From: Litsea cubeba
Lineage: Eukaryota > Streptophyta > Magnoliopsida > Laurales > Lauraceae
Reading direction: 5' to 3'
Assembly (NCBI GenBank): GCA_012931725.1
Contig: CM022955.1
Coordinates: 10,814,885 to 10,878,884 of the forward strand
Length of the DNA stretch: 64,000 nt
In this document: piece by piece, positions 1 to 11,506 of the stretch
Numbering within the stretch: position 1 is the first letter of the stretch
How the letters are laid out: every line of letters begins with the position of its first letter
Program-made: the position numbers and the translations under genes
The notes under the pieces: model-generated
Database searches by the model: none
What the model was told of the DNA's origin: nothing
The model's input: the letters and a program-made list of their open reading frames with translations, nothing else

Positions 1-1400
1 TCTATAAATTGCATTTCATGTGATTCACGGTTGAAAGACGCGCTCTAGATAATTCTTGAATATCCTTTTCCTTTAAAATGTGTTTCGGGCAAATCCAAGC
101 TTAAGAACTAATCTCATGGGGTTCTAAGTTATTTCTGAATGAAAATCGTATTTCATGCAATCAATAGCGAATATCTATATGAAAAAGCGTGCTGGATGAT
201 TTCAGGACAGTTAAGGGTTTAATGGTCTAATCTTTTACTCTGAGATGTGTTTCATATGAATATAGGCAGAAATATGAGTTTTATGATATCCAAAGATACA
301 TTTTGTTTTAAAATGTGTTGCACGTGATTTTTAGGTTAGAAATGCATTGTAGCGGATTAAGGGTTGTATAAAATCGAAAGTCGAGATTCGGGCAGTCCGT
401 AGGGGATTGGCGGGTCTGAGAAAATGTTGGATGTAAACCGCGTTTCACACAGTTTACAGTTGAAAGACGCTCTCTAGAAAATTTGGTGTTATCTTTTTAC
501 TTTAAAACGGACTTCAGATAAATTAAGGCAAAAAAAACTAATCTAATGGTATTCAAAGCCATTTCTAGCTCACAAATAACGTAATTTGTGAAATCAATAG
601 CCTGTATTTCGATAAAAATGCGTACTCAATGATTCAGGGGTATTTTAAGGTATTCTGAACTAGTGTTTTGCATTAAAATGCATTCATGTTATTCTATGTT
701 GAACATACGCATTTTAAGATATTATGAGATACGCGTACTCATGTGATTCTATTTAAAATGGGTTCCATAGGCGATACTAGGGTTAGGAACGCATTACATG
801 AGATTAAGGATCATTTAAGACTGAAACGCGTGCTTCGCACCGAGAGTAGGGGATTCTTGACAACTCTGGAAAAATACTGACTATAAATCGCATTTCACGC
901 AATTCCAATCCGTTTCTAACTGAAATACACATTTTAGTATATTTAGAGATACTTTTCTCTTTAAAATGGGTTTCAAGCGAGTCTAGGGTTAGGTACGCTT
1001 TACATGGGATTTAGGGTTGTTTAAGACCGAATCGCATGCTTCGGGTAATTCGAGCGCTATTTTAATATTAAATCACATTCTATGCGGTTCTAGAAAAATG
1101 TTAAACTTTAAACCGCGTTTCACACTATTCGCAGTTGAAAGACGCGCTCTAGAAAATTTTAGTTCTCATTTTGAAAGACGCGCTCTAGAAAATTTTAGGA
1201 CTCATTTTAGGGTATTCTGAGATACTTTGCTCTTTAATATGGGTTTCAGGCAATTCTAGGGCTAGGCACTCATTAAATGAGATTTAGAGTTGTTTAAGAC
1301 TGAAACGAGTGCTTCCTGCAGTTTGTAAGGGGTTTTATAAGGCTCTAGGAAAATGATGTCTCCAAACTGTATTTCCAGTGGGTCCATCTCATGGGTCCAC
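1..1400. repeat. Degenerate satellite-like tandem repeat
   Basis: Recurring blocks are seen: GAAAGACGCGCTCTAGA-type motifs near 33, 462, 1137 and 1173, each followed by AAAATTT-like sequence. A second block (GAGATTTAGGGTTGTTTAAGAC with variants) recurs near 350, 797, 1006 and 1280, usually followed by a CGTGCTTCG motif. Spacing is irregular (about 200-450 bp), so units have diverged or been partly deleted. The array runs off the left edge. No ORF here looks like a gene. Confidence 0.6.
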
Positions 1401-2384
1401 CTATACTAATTCCTTATTTAGAACCCTTTCCAAAATATTAAATTGATTTGACCAATTACTATAACTGTTGTATTTGGATCAGATTTTGGAAAGAAATAAA
1501 AATGCTAAATAAAGCAAGCAACCATGCAAATATAGAAATTCTAAATAAAACAAGTATCCATGCCAAATTAGAAATTCTAATTTTAGTAAATCCTCTCTTC
1601 CACGTGGCCCAATGCGGAAAGATGTCTTGGACTTCTTCAACTTCCAAATTCTTTGGAATTCCTCAGACTCTTTGAGTAACTCCAAACTCTTTGGTTAAGA
1701 GTCCATCGTCACCATCTATCTTGTCTTGAAGCCACCGGAATTTACAAATAATAAAAATTAAAAAATACATAAAATCACTATATCTCAAAAATTGAGATTT
1801 AGATGGCAATCTATTAATGGAAATAAAATGGGCTTAGGGAAACCATCATGCATTGCCCCTTCGCGGAAAAACCAAGAAAACCATGATACCCTTTACAAGT
1901 TGCCCAACATAACAAATAATAATAACAAAAATAGAAACTTGTCGGGCTACATGGAGAGGACAACAACCTGCAAGGTTAGTATCACATACACAATAGGAAC
2001 TAGGGCTAAGAAGGTGCCATTCATCATGATGAAAAATCCGAATTGTCAAAACAGACAACGATCATGCGCACTCGAGCGGAGATGAACCTGCTCAAGCAGG
2101 CACTTCACACCAGGTCCGTTCGAGCGGGTTCAACCACGCTCGAGTGCCCTACTTGCAGAAACTAGGTCAGCTCAAGTGGGGATGAAACGCTCAAGCGCCT
2201 AACATGCTATTTGCAGAAAAACGACGATTTTTCCTAACCAGTTTCTTCTCATGCATACAGAAAACATAATACATGCAAAAAAAAAAAAAAAAAAAACTGA
2301 TCCTTACACAACCTTAATTCCATCCACTCCATATCTCATGTAGAGACTAGAAGACCTATCTAACACGATGAGAATATAGGGATC
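1401..2384. other. Non-coding stretch with a CTCGAGCGG-like motif cluster
   Basis: No gene is visible. Between about 2066 and 2200 a decamer-like motif (NCTCRAGYGG and its relatives) occurs about six times at 15-35 bp spacing. A poly-A run lies at 2278-2297. The segment ends at a retroelement primer-binding motif, so it may be the internal part of a degraded minus-strand LTR element. Confidence 0.35.
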
Positions 2385-2396
2385 GCTCTGATACCA
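2385..2396 (-). other. Retroelement primer-binding site next to a putative LTR start
   Basis: The minus strand reads TGGTATCAGAGC, the initiator-Met tRNA primer-binding site also used by the two intact Copia elements and the TRIM in this window. On the plus strand it is followed, after 2 bp, by TGTTGGAAG at 2399, which fits an LTR edge. The other end of that LTR and its partner were not found. Confidence 0.5.
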
Positions 2397-2810
2397 ATTG
2401 TTGGAAGTAGGTGGGCCTCGTGGATAGGTATTTACAAACTTTTGACCCACTTGATGCAGGGATCAAATACCTATAAGGCCAAAAACCCAACCCTAAGATC
2501 TAAAATCCTAATCTCATGTATTAAGATCAAATAATCCATCAAGAAGATAAATCAAGAAACAAACAAGCACAACTAGATCTACTAAAACAAATAGATAATA
2601 GATATATACCTTTGGAGCTTGGTTGCACTCAAATAGAGAAGTTGAAAACTTGATCTCTACGAAAGCTCTTTTTGCAGATCTTGATCTCCTTTTTCCTTTG
2701 TGTTCATCCACGCTATAACCCTCTTAGAAAACTTCTCAAAGAGAATGGTGGGATCTCCAAGTAGAAGAAAACCCTATGACTCTTGTTGGAAACTAGAGGG
2801 GATAAAGGAT

Positions 2811-2811
<1 letters not shown>

Positions 2812-2853
<42 letters not shown>
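2812..2853. repeat. (GA)n microsatellite
   Basis: About 20 GA units run without a break. Confidence 0.95.
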
Positions 2854-2856
<3 letters not shown>

Positions 2857-2859
2857 TTA

Positions 2860-4600
2860 ATCAACCGCCCTATTTACCAGTTACTAGTGAGATGTATGTG
2901 CGTTGCTCGTAGTTGTTAGTGAGAGCTATGTAGTCATAGTTATATGTTTTACTATTATGACTAGTGGAGACATACGGGTGTTGCACATAATGTCCATTCC
3001 ACTATCATCAAATAATAAGATGTTTTAACTATAATAACATTTTTTTAATGGTAACTATAATAACATTTTAATTATAAGATACTATGTTATACTTGTATTA
3101 TAGGTTCACAAGAAGCATATAGAAAAAATTGGTGTTTATTGCCCTAGGAGCATATCTAAATAGAAAATGCTAATCTGAAGACGAGTAAATCAAATGAATA
3201 AATGAAAAAATACAAATAAAAATGTATCATGCAAAACATCAAAGATGCTTGATCAATATAATCTTCAATAGATGTTTTAGATCAAAATTCTAAAAAAAAA
3301 AAATGATAAGTGCTGACTCAGTAAGTACCAAGTGTAATCAAATTCATCTTTGGGGTAAGTGCTCGAGTTGAAATGAGAAGTAAGAAGTGAATGGGATATT
3401 TTTTTATTTTAATAAAATACATTTTAACCAATTGACAGTAGGTAAAATGTTCACCATGAATACCTTTACATTTCCAAATTTGCTGTAAGAGTTAGTGTAA
3501 AAAGGAAAAAGGAAATCAAAACCCCAATCAGAGAAAGTAAGTGGATGAATATTTTAATTGACACATATATAAGAAAGGAGAATGTGAATCTTGGAACATG
3601 GCCTAACTTTCTGCCCTGCCAGCCAAAGCCATCTTGTTTGTGCAATAGATAATATCAAGAAATTGTTCCATCAAAATCATAAATTCAGCCCAGCTCCATG
3701 CGAAAAGCCAATAAAGCAGAAATAGAATTATTTGAATTAAAGAAAATAGTCCTACTTGTTTTTGATGAACCCCTGCCAGCTTTGATAACAGGGAAGTCTA
3801 TCCAAATATGAATAATCAATATACAGAGCAGCATTGGTGTTGGAGTCCATATAAACATTCCCACGCCATCAGAATTGTCTTTATACTGGCCAAGAACAAT
3901 ATAATAAATCTCCATATGGATAGAATAAAGTAACTTGACTTTCAATTAGAGTATGATATCAACTATATAAAAAAAATTTCTTATGTCATAAACTTATTTT
4001 CACTAAAAAAAGAAAGAGGAGGATTGCCAAGCTTTGAAAAAAAAGGATAAACTTCCAGGAAAAAAGAAATTATTTTACCTTTTCATTTATATTTACTTCT
4101 CAATCAAGACTCACAGGTTGTCCATAGCAAGCAAGCAATACAAATCTTGAAGATATGGCTATGGACTGTCATTGATGATCCAATAACCTTCAAAACATCT
4201 ATGAACCAGCAAGATACACACCTATACAATTTCTAATATAGAAACAATGAAACTCCGACAAAATCATAAGAGAATGCTTCTCTCGTAATAACAACTTGGG
4301 AATTTTTAATAAAAATAATGGAACTTCAAGACAAATCATAAGAAAATGCTTACCTTATAATAATGATTGGGGAATTTTTAAGGAAATTCAATGAATTCAT
4401 TGTCTTATGTGGAAAGTAACTCCAAAGCCCCTTGGATGATTTATTTCAAAGTCAAATCAATTAAAGAATGCATTGTACTCTACTGTGAAAGCTTTGCACA
4501 TGTGTAATTAGAATTAAATGAGGCCAATAGATTTAAACAGAAGGTAAGGAGATAAACTCTTCTAGTGGGAAATGCTAAATTGTATTGTAAAAGATCGGTT
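2860..4600. other. A/T-rich non-coding DNA with a short tandem duplication
   Basis: No convincing coding region. A diverged tandem duplication of about 72 bp is visible at 4245-4390: an AATGGAACT/AATGAAACT block followed by a CAAATCATAAGAGAATGCTT-like block and GGGAATTTTTAA occurs twice. Confidence 0.4.
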
Positions 4601-4606
4601 GGTCAA

Positions 4607-4737
4607 TAGCCTCTATGGACATGTAAATTGTTCCCCACACGCTCACACAAGTCCTTCATCATCAGCACTAAAGTGGGGGATTGATCTCTGGTTGTTTCTA
4701 TGGAAGGGAGGTGCCTCACCAATTGAGCTACCAATTG
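4607..4737 (-). mobile_element. SINE-like tRNA-derived unit
   Basis: On the minus strand a pol III A box-like TAGCTCAATTGG (4719-4730) is followed about 30 bp later by a B box-like GAGATCAATCCCC (about 4675-4687). This order and spacing match tRNA-derived plant SINEs. The 3' tail and target duplication are not clear, so the ends are approximate. Confidence 0.5.
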
Positions 4738-5605
4738 GTTGTTTATAGGAAAATTTCATTAGCTCTAAAAGCCTGGGAACCATTTATGGCACTCCTTAAA
4801 GACTGTTAATATATTTCCCAATCGTATAGGACCTACTGCCTTACCTTCTACTATCTATGTTAGCTGAGACTATAAAAATCAAACAAAGACTAAAAAAACA
4901 AGTGGCCCAACTTTTGCAGAGAAATCTTTGGAAACAATGTCGCAACACATGAGTCAGTCAATCTTGACAGCGATTGATTATTTGCAAGGAGACTAGATGT
5001 AACCAAACATATTACTTGTTTTTTAACGAATGGCTGATGAATTCGATGAAAGATTTATGTGTTTATGTTATGTGTTAATTCATTAATAATATTTCATAAA
5101 ATGTGTTAATTCATTAATATATGCTCGATTTAACAGTATCGTGCAAATGATATTCTGCACGGCCAATAGGCCCCATGCATATGGATATTGCACGGCCAAT
5201 AAATTCCACTCATAAAAACTGTGATCGGCATTTGTGTGCCATGCAGACTATATTTTGCTCGGAACCTGATGGCCGTGCAGATGTGTTCCTATCCCCCTTT
5301 CATTCCATTTTGCTAAAAAATCATACAAGTTTGATAAAGCCAACAAAATCGTACCCGTCCAGACATACAATCATAACAAAATGCAGTAAGTTCATCCATT
5401 ACATCAGGGCTATCAAAAAATAGCCTCAAATTCATACAAGTTCATCAAGTTCCAACAAAATCTTAAAAGTGCAGATTCTACAATCATAACAAAATCTGTC
5501 AATAAATTCCATTACATCACAGCTATCAAAAAGTAGCCTTCATCTACTGATTCATTAAAAAAAAAAAAGGAATGAAAGGATGAAGTTCCAATAGCTCTGA
5601 TTCCA
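4738..5605. other. Non-coding flank of the plant mobile domain pseudogene
   Basis: No gene. TGCACGGCC motifs occur at about 5156 and 5190, with a reversed GGCCGTGCAG at about 5271. Similar motifs recur on the far side of the pseudogene at 7950-8130. A diverged tandem repeat (CATTACATCA-GCTATCAAAAA-TAGCCT) sits at about 5397-5427 and 5510-5540 and may be old 3' UTR of the pseudogene. Confidence 0.4.
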
Positions 5606-7847
5606 TCAAGGCTGCGTACGTCGTCGGTACGTCACCGGCAAGCCATCCAGGATCTCAAGGGTGGTCTGCAATGCCCGATAATAGAACTCAACAGGCTGAT
5701 CCGTTCGTGCAATCGTAGCACGGAGATGGTCATTCACTCGACAGATCTGTAAGAAACAATTAAATGTGTCAATACTTGAGATAATCATAACAAATGGATG
5801 CATAATGTTTCGAACAAATTCAACCCCTCACCACTCTTGGAGTCGGGTCATCTCGATCCTCGTTAGGGTGATAATGGGAATGACGATCGGGGTTCTGTAC
5901 CCGAGGGTGTGAAATCCTAACAAGCCACTCAAGGTAGTCGGGTGAGCACTCCCATGCATGTTGCACTCGATGGCCGCGGTACGCTAGGGATAATACATGA
6001 TCCTCCCAAGAAACCCAGTACTGGTCTAGAAATTTATAAGAGACCTTGTATTGTCCAGCAGTAGATCCCCGAGACGCACGAATGTGCAGGTGAGATGGTC
6101 TGAACATATCCAAATTGACGGAGAATTCTCTTTGGGTGGTAGGGTTCAATGACATCTAGCGCTCTGAAGCAACTACAGAAGAAAGATATATGATGGAATG
6201 GATGCTGAGCCCTGGCAGCAGTGTACGGATCCTAAGCCACCTGTGACAAGTAAATGAAACAACTCATTAATATTCCATAAAAAATTATCTCTTGAAAAAA
6301 CGTAAAATAGTTACCAACATATCTATTGGGTGCTCGCCTCACTCGGATGTAGGTCATCCAATCTCTCGCGCAACAGCTTTATGTTCTCCCTCACAATCCC
6401 GGAATCCTGACCAGGATTATAGCGGGTCGCTAGAGGCATTGCAGCAGTATATCCCTACAATGTAGGAGGACGGGCGAATGGGAAGTGCTCGTTCACAAAA
6501 GACTACAAAAGATAAAGATTATTAATTATACAATTTAAATGATCAGCTACGATGGAACATGTATATGTATTTCAAAGGGGTGTACACATTTACCATGAGC
6601 AGTGTCAGATATCTAGCAATCTGTCGTACATCTGCCCTCGTAGTGGTCCCTAATTGGCGATAGAGATATGCAAGCACGGCAACCCCCCATGCATAATGAC
6701 GGACCCGTCCCAAGTCCATCAGTAAAGATAGGTAGGCAATGTGGACTCGAGTGGACGACTTATCGGTGAAGAGTGTGCAGCCTAAGAAATACAAAAGATA
6801 GCCTCTAGTTACACACTCTACCTGCTCAACAGACGATGCAGGACTCACATCGTCGTACACCCATTTGATCCAGGCCATCCTCACTGCCCCACCACGCGCC
6901 ACTCTTAACTCAGCTGACGCGGTTGCCTTATCCACGCCCAGTCCACACTCAAGTAAATCTACTTGATCAGTAAATCCCATACCAGTCGATGCGTGGACAG
7001 GCAGTCCCATTACTGGGATGCCGAGGAGAGTACCCACATCGTCTAAGGTAATCGTCATCTCACCAAATCGCATGTGGAAGGTGTTTGTCTCAGGCCGCCA
7101 CCTATCTACAAAGCTGGATACCAAAGGGCAGGAGATATATCAGCACGAGAAATACTTCAACTCTGCCAATCCAGACTCTTTTATAATAGCACGAAACCGA
7201 GGAACATGAATATCGGCCCCATCCCTGGACCGAGGTATGTACCAATCCTTCAACTGACGCCAATGATTGATACATTTGAGTGGCTCACGTTCCTGCATAT
7301 TAAAAGTATAAATCTTCATTAATATCTATTATTATAGACTTCAACACATCTTATTCGAAAAATAATTAATTCAAACATTAAAAAAATGCAAGTGTACCTC
7401 CCCGTCTCATATGGGTATGGCTATGTGCGTCCTAACACTCGAGAGGACAAATAAGTTGGTCGGACCGCCGGGGATAGGACCCTCCCCTGCCGCCGCTACG
7501 GGAGGACTGGATGGTTGTGCCTCCTCGTCTGAGGAATCATCCTCCCATGCTGCCGCTGCAAGAGGAATGGACGGCTGTGCCTCCTCCTCTGAGGAATCTT
7601 CCTCTGAATAACTGTCAACATGATCTTCAACCGGCTCCAAGAGTGGATCATGCTGCAATCTTCATCTTCGTTCAGACGCCGTTGGTTGTTGACGGCCGAC
7701 GGTCGAAGTACTCGCATGCACACCTCGGTGACGCGGTGGTCTTGCGACACCGATCTTGGTCCGAACTCTCGATGGCTCACTAGAAGAACTAGCTCGTCCA
7801 CCTGTCATCTGTGAGCTGCCACGACGGCGAGCTAGTCTTCTAGGCAT
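5606..7847 (-). pseudogene. Plant mobile domain (PMD, MAIN-like) gene, multiply disrupted
   Basis: This is the remains of a gene of the plant mobile domain family, which includes Arabidopsis MAIN and is often carried by transposons. Likely exons on the minus strand: 7847-7398 (basic N-terminus, then an acidic Ser/Glu tract), 7292-6594 (PMD core with DRWRPETNTFHMRFGEMTI and a long helical region), 6502-6315, about 6250-5832, and 5746-5606. Each has a plausible GT or AG edge. In-frame stops interrupt it: TGA at 7662-7664, 7407-7409 and 7140-7142, and TAG at 6455-6457 and 6232-6234. There are also frame changes near 6340 and 6130. Every stop is one transition from a sense codon common at such sites (CGA, TGG or CAG). 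Family assignment is confident; exon edges in the 5' and 3' thirds are approximate. No functional protein is expected. Confidence 0.75.
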
Positions 7848-7859
7848 TTATTGCAATCT

Positions 7860-9287
7860 GTTAAAAATGAAAATCAATAAGAGGAAACAACGTAATTGAA
7901 AATATTAGATTTTTTTGTACTGCTCAGTTCAAATATACAGTGCAAACTTATTCTGCACGGCGCATATAAAACGTGCATTTTGTGTTCGTACGGCATGATT
8001 GTACCGTGTATATTTATAGGCTCGCCAAATACATGCCATGCAAATAAAATATGCACGGCTTAGATGGGCTGTGCATATAGTATATGCATGGCATCGATGT
8101 GTCGTGCATATAGTCCCTGCACGTCTTTGGATTGCCGAACAGATCGCGAACGGCTTTTTGAATAAGAAGAAGAAGAAAAATGGAAAGGAAAATTTTGGAG
8201 TTCGAAACTCCCATCCATGTCATTCATTAGGGACTTCTTTCTGGATTGCAAACGTCTATACTCTCTAATGCATAAATTACAACCTAATGCATACATTACA
8301 ACCTAAAAAAGTATGTGAAAATGATAAAGCTTTGAACAAGAAGAATAAGAAGACGACCTCACCTTGTTTGAGCTGTCCCTGATGTTAGATGGAAAAGGAG
8401 CACGGTGATGAGAGCAGTGGAGAAGAGGTCGACGGAGAAGAAGAGATCGACGCTTCCGGTGGGTGCCAAATTTCAAAACCGTCAACGAGGGAATGGAGAA
8501 GGAAATGAAAAGAGGTGGTCTTCAAGCGTGGGTAGTATGGGTATTATGGTGGGTGGGCTCAGCAATCTTTTCTTAAAATTATATTGGGTGTGGTGAGCTC
8601 AGTAAGTGGGTGTGTTCAATTAATATGGTGGGTGCAAATAGAATTTCCCAAGAATGAAATCTGATCCGCCCATTGATGGGAAAAGCTAATCCTTCTTCTT
8701 TCCTAAAAAGATTGTATCACATGCCATTTAATTTGAAGATCATTTGCATATGGCCCCACCCAGCAAAGGGCCAAGATCTAGATCACATGTATTTCACATG
8801 GGGAAGCGTGGGGCAGCCTCTTGGATGATGAAATTCTAATCTCTCGCTGGTAAAAGGGCCTAGACCCAATTGTCACAGGAAATGTAAAGAAGGGACATAT
8901 TGGACATGCACAAATAGGGTGTGGAAGGAGAAGCTTGGTATGTAGCATTAGCAGCTCACCGGTCGTTTGTCTTTTACGCGTGGGATATGTAAATACAATT
9001 TTTACATGTTAATGATGAATATTTAAATTTTAAATATGTAAAGTTTACAAAAACTTTTTAATTAATGACAAAAATACCTTTCCCTCATGATTGGTTTTTG
9101 TCTTTTCATAACTTCTTTCTCTTGAAACTTAACATTTTCTTATTTTGATATCATAACCATTTAATGAAGCTAATTTTTTAGTCATTTGGAGTCTCCTTTT
9201 TCTTAACATCCATGCATAAAGGTAGTTAGGGTTGTTCATGGACAAGGCTAGCCGAGACCGGCCCAATCCACTTTGGCTCGAGACTGG
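7860..9287. other. Non-coding flank, possible transposon border sequence
   Basis: 7910-8150 contains many TGCACGG, GTGCATAT and ATGCATGG words resembling those at 5150-5280, so the pseudogene may sit in an element with subterminal repeats. The sequence at 8400-8600 is purine-rich and has no recognisable protein. No gene seen from 8640 to 9287. Confidence 0.35.
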
Positions 9288-9407
9288 GCCTTAGGTCTTA
9301 CTACTCGGGTTGGGCTTGGACTTTTTATTTGGGCGATCTTATATATGGGTCGAGCTTGGTTTCAATGGTAGAGAGCCCAAGCCTCACCAGCCCAAGCTTA
9401 GAAATCA
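9288..9407. repeat. Helitron target repeat, copy A, left part
   Basis: This 120-bp segment aligns with 22432-22552. Shared words include TTAGGTCTTACTACTCGGGT, TTGGTTTCA and AGAGAGCCCAAGCCT, and both end in CTTAGAAATCA. In copy A the match stops exactly at 9407, where the Helitron begins, and resumes at 21655. Confidence 0.85.
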
Positions 9408-9420
9408 TCTTCTACTCTTA

Positions 9421-10477
9421 GAGCACGTTTGGCATCCGTCCGCGCAAGGGGATTCCTCGCCCTTTTCCGCGCGATGATGGATTTTACACGTTCGGATTAG
9501 CGTCGATTTTTAGAGGATGGACGGGAGAAATCTGCAGAACCGTTTATTATTGCAATCAAAACTCCCCCCATCGGATGCGCAGAATCTGCTGAAGGAGAGA
9601 AAGGCGGATGAACAGTAATAGGGACGGTAATATGGACTTAATAAGTTTTTTCTTTGGAAATGTACCTTTTAGATCTCATAATCAAGATCCAAACCGTTAG
9701 TCACCTTTAAAAACTCCAAAACGGCCACCTCACCAAATTTCAGCCGTTGATTTCTCTTATATCTCGATATATGTACTAAAAACATCTTACTGTTACACTA
9801 TTATTGAAAACAGTCCGTTTTTTCAAATATTTCGGTTTGTGTGAGGTCCACAATCAAGATCGAAACTGGTCATTAGTTCTGGAAGGTCGAACATGGCAAG
9901 GTGATCAAATTTTAATCATTAATTCTTCTTATATCTCGAGATATGTGCCAAAACGTCTGATGGTATATACTATTATTGAAAACGGGTGTCAAAACAGTAC
10001 GTTTTTTCAAAATTTTCAGCTTCTGTAGGGTCCACAATCAAAATCAGAACCTGTCATTAGTTCTGAAATGTCGAACACGGAAGGGTGACCAAATTTCATC
10101 CGTTGATTCCTTTTATATCTCGAGATATATGCCAAAATGTCTGACTGATTATACAAATATTGAAAATGGGTGCAAAAACAGTCTCTTGTTTCCAATTTTC
10201 CAGTTTATGTGGGGTCCAAAATAATGATCGGAACCATTCATTAGTTTGGGAAGCCCAAACACGGTAAGGTAACCAAGTTTCAACCACTGATCCTGACTAT
10301 ATCTTGAGATATTTGTATAAACGTCCATTGGATCATACATTTTATAAATTGTAGGAATTCTTCCTCCATCCAAACATGGAACTCTCTTTGGGAATCCTAC
10401 CTAAAGATGTGTTGATTCTTTGGAGATGGAGAGAATCCTCTATACAAAGGATTCTTTTATGTTTACCAAACGTGCCC
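9421..10477. mobile_element. PIF/Harbinger-like non-autonomous element
   Basis: The terminal inverted repeats are GAGCACGTTTGGCA at the left and GGGCACGTTTGGTA read inward from the right. Both sides carry TTA (9418-9420 and 10478-10480), the 3-bp duplication typical of PIF/Harbinger. A paralogous empty site exists at 10951-10975, where CTTCTATTCTTATAAAAGAG runs unbroken. No transposase ORF is present. The interior is a tandem array of about 180-bp units. Confidence 0.8.
9650..10345. repeat. About 180-bp tandem repeats inside the PIF-like element
   Basis: Four diverged units are recognised by the near-palindrome TATCTCGAGATA (variants near 9758, 9931, 10117 and 10300). Each copy also carries a GGTCCA/GGTCCAAAATAATGATC-like block and a TCATTAGTT block. 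Unit spacing is about 173-187 bp. Confidence 0.75.
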
Positions 10478-11506
10478 TTATAAAAGAGGAGAAGTTGCAT
10501 CTTTTTCAACTTTTTGTGACTACACCATGTGGGGCCCACTTCATTATATTATATATATTATATATTATAATAATATATTATATATTATATATTTACTATT
10601 ATTACTATATTATATATATTATAATGCAAATATATATTACATTCTAGGGCCCACCCCCAAATATTATAATGCAAACTATTTCACAACAGCATTGTGGGGC
10701 CCACCCCCAAATATTAAAATATAATATAATAATATATTATTATGAGAAATTATAAAATATTTCATTACATCTTTGTGGGGCCCACCTTCAAATATTATAA
10801 TGCAAACTTTTTCACTACACCATTGTGGGGCCCACCCCAAATATTGTAATATAATATAATAATATATTATTATGAGAAAGGGCCCCAAATATTATAATGT
10901 AACTTTTTCACTATACCATTGTGGGGCCCACCCCCAAATATTATAATATATCTTCTATTCTTATAAAAGAGGAGAAGTTACATCTTTTTCAACTTTTTGT
11001 GAATACACCATGTGGGGTCCACTTCATTATATTATATATATTATAATATTATATAATATATTATATATCTACTATTATTACTATATTATATATATTATAA
11101 TGAAAATATATATTACATTCTGGGGCCCACCCCTAAATATTATAATGCAAACTTTTTCACTATACCATTGTGGGCCCACCCTCAAATATTATAATATAAT
11201 ATAATAATATATTATTATAAGAAATTGCAAACTTTTTCATTACACCTTTATTGGGCCCACCTCCAAATATTATAATGCAAACTTTTTCACTACACCATTG
11301 TAGGGCCTACCCCAAAATATTATAATATAATATAATAATATATTATTATGAGAAAGGGCCTCAAATATTACAATGCAAACTTTTTCACTACACCATTGTG
11401 GGGCCCACCCCCAATATTATAATATAATAAAATATAATAATATATCATTATAAGAAATTGCAAACTTTTTCATTATACCTTTTTGTGGCACATCCCCAAA
11501 TATTAT
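10478..11506. repeat. A/T-rich tandem units with GGGCCCACC motifs
   Basis: A short module recurs many times: ATAATGCAAACTTTTTCACTA, then CACCATTGTGGGGCCCACC, then AAATATTATAAT. It alternates with runs of AATATAATAATATATTATTA. Two larger units are visible, one from 10478 and one from 10951, each starting with a Helitron-like TAAAAGAGGAGAAG head. The array resumes at 17869 after the gypsy-type insertion. No coding sequence. Confidence 0.8.

Noticed and set aside
4700..4737. tRNA gene on the minus strand
   Set aside because: A and B box-like motifs are present, but no cloverleaf or anticodon arm can be built; a SINE fits better.
5175..5423. 82-aa plus-strand ORF
   Set aside because: Lies in the motif-rich flank of the PMD pseudogene and shows no conserved sequence.
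7018..7814. Plus-strand ORFs opposite the PMD pseudogene
   Set aside because: Antisense frames of a GC-rich coding relic, with no family features.
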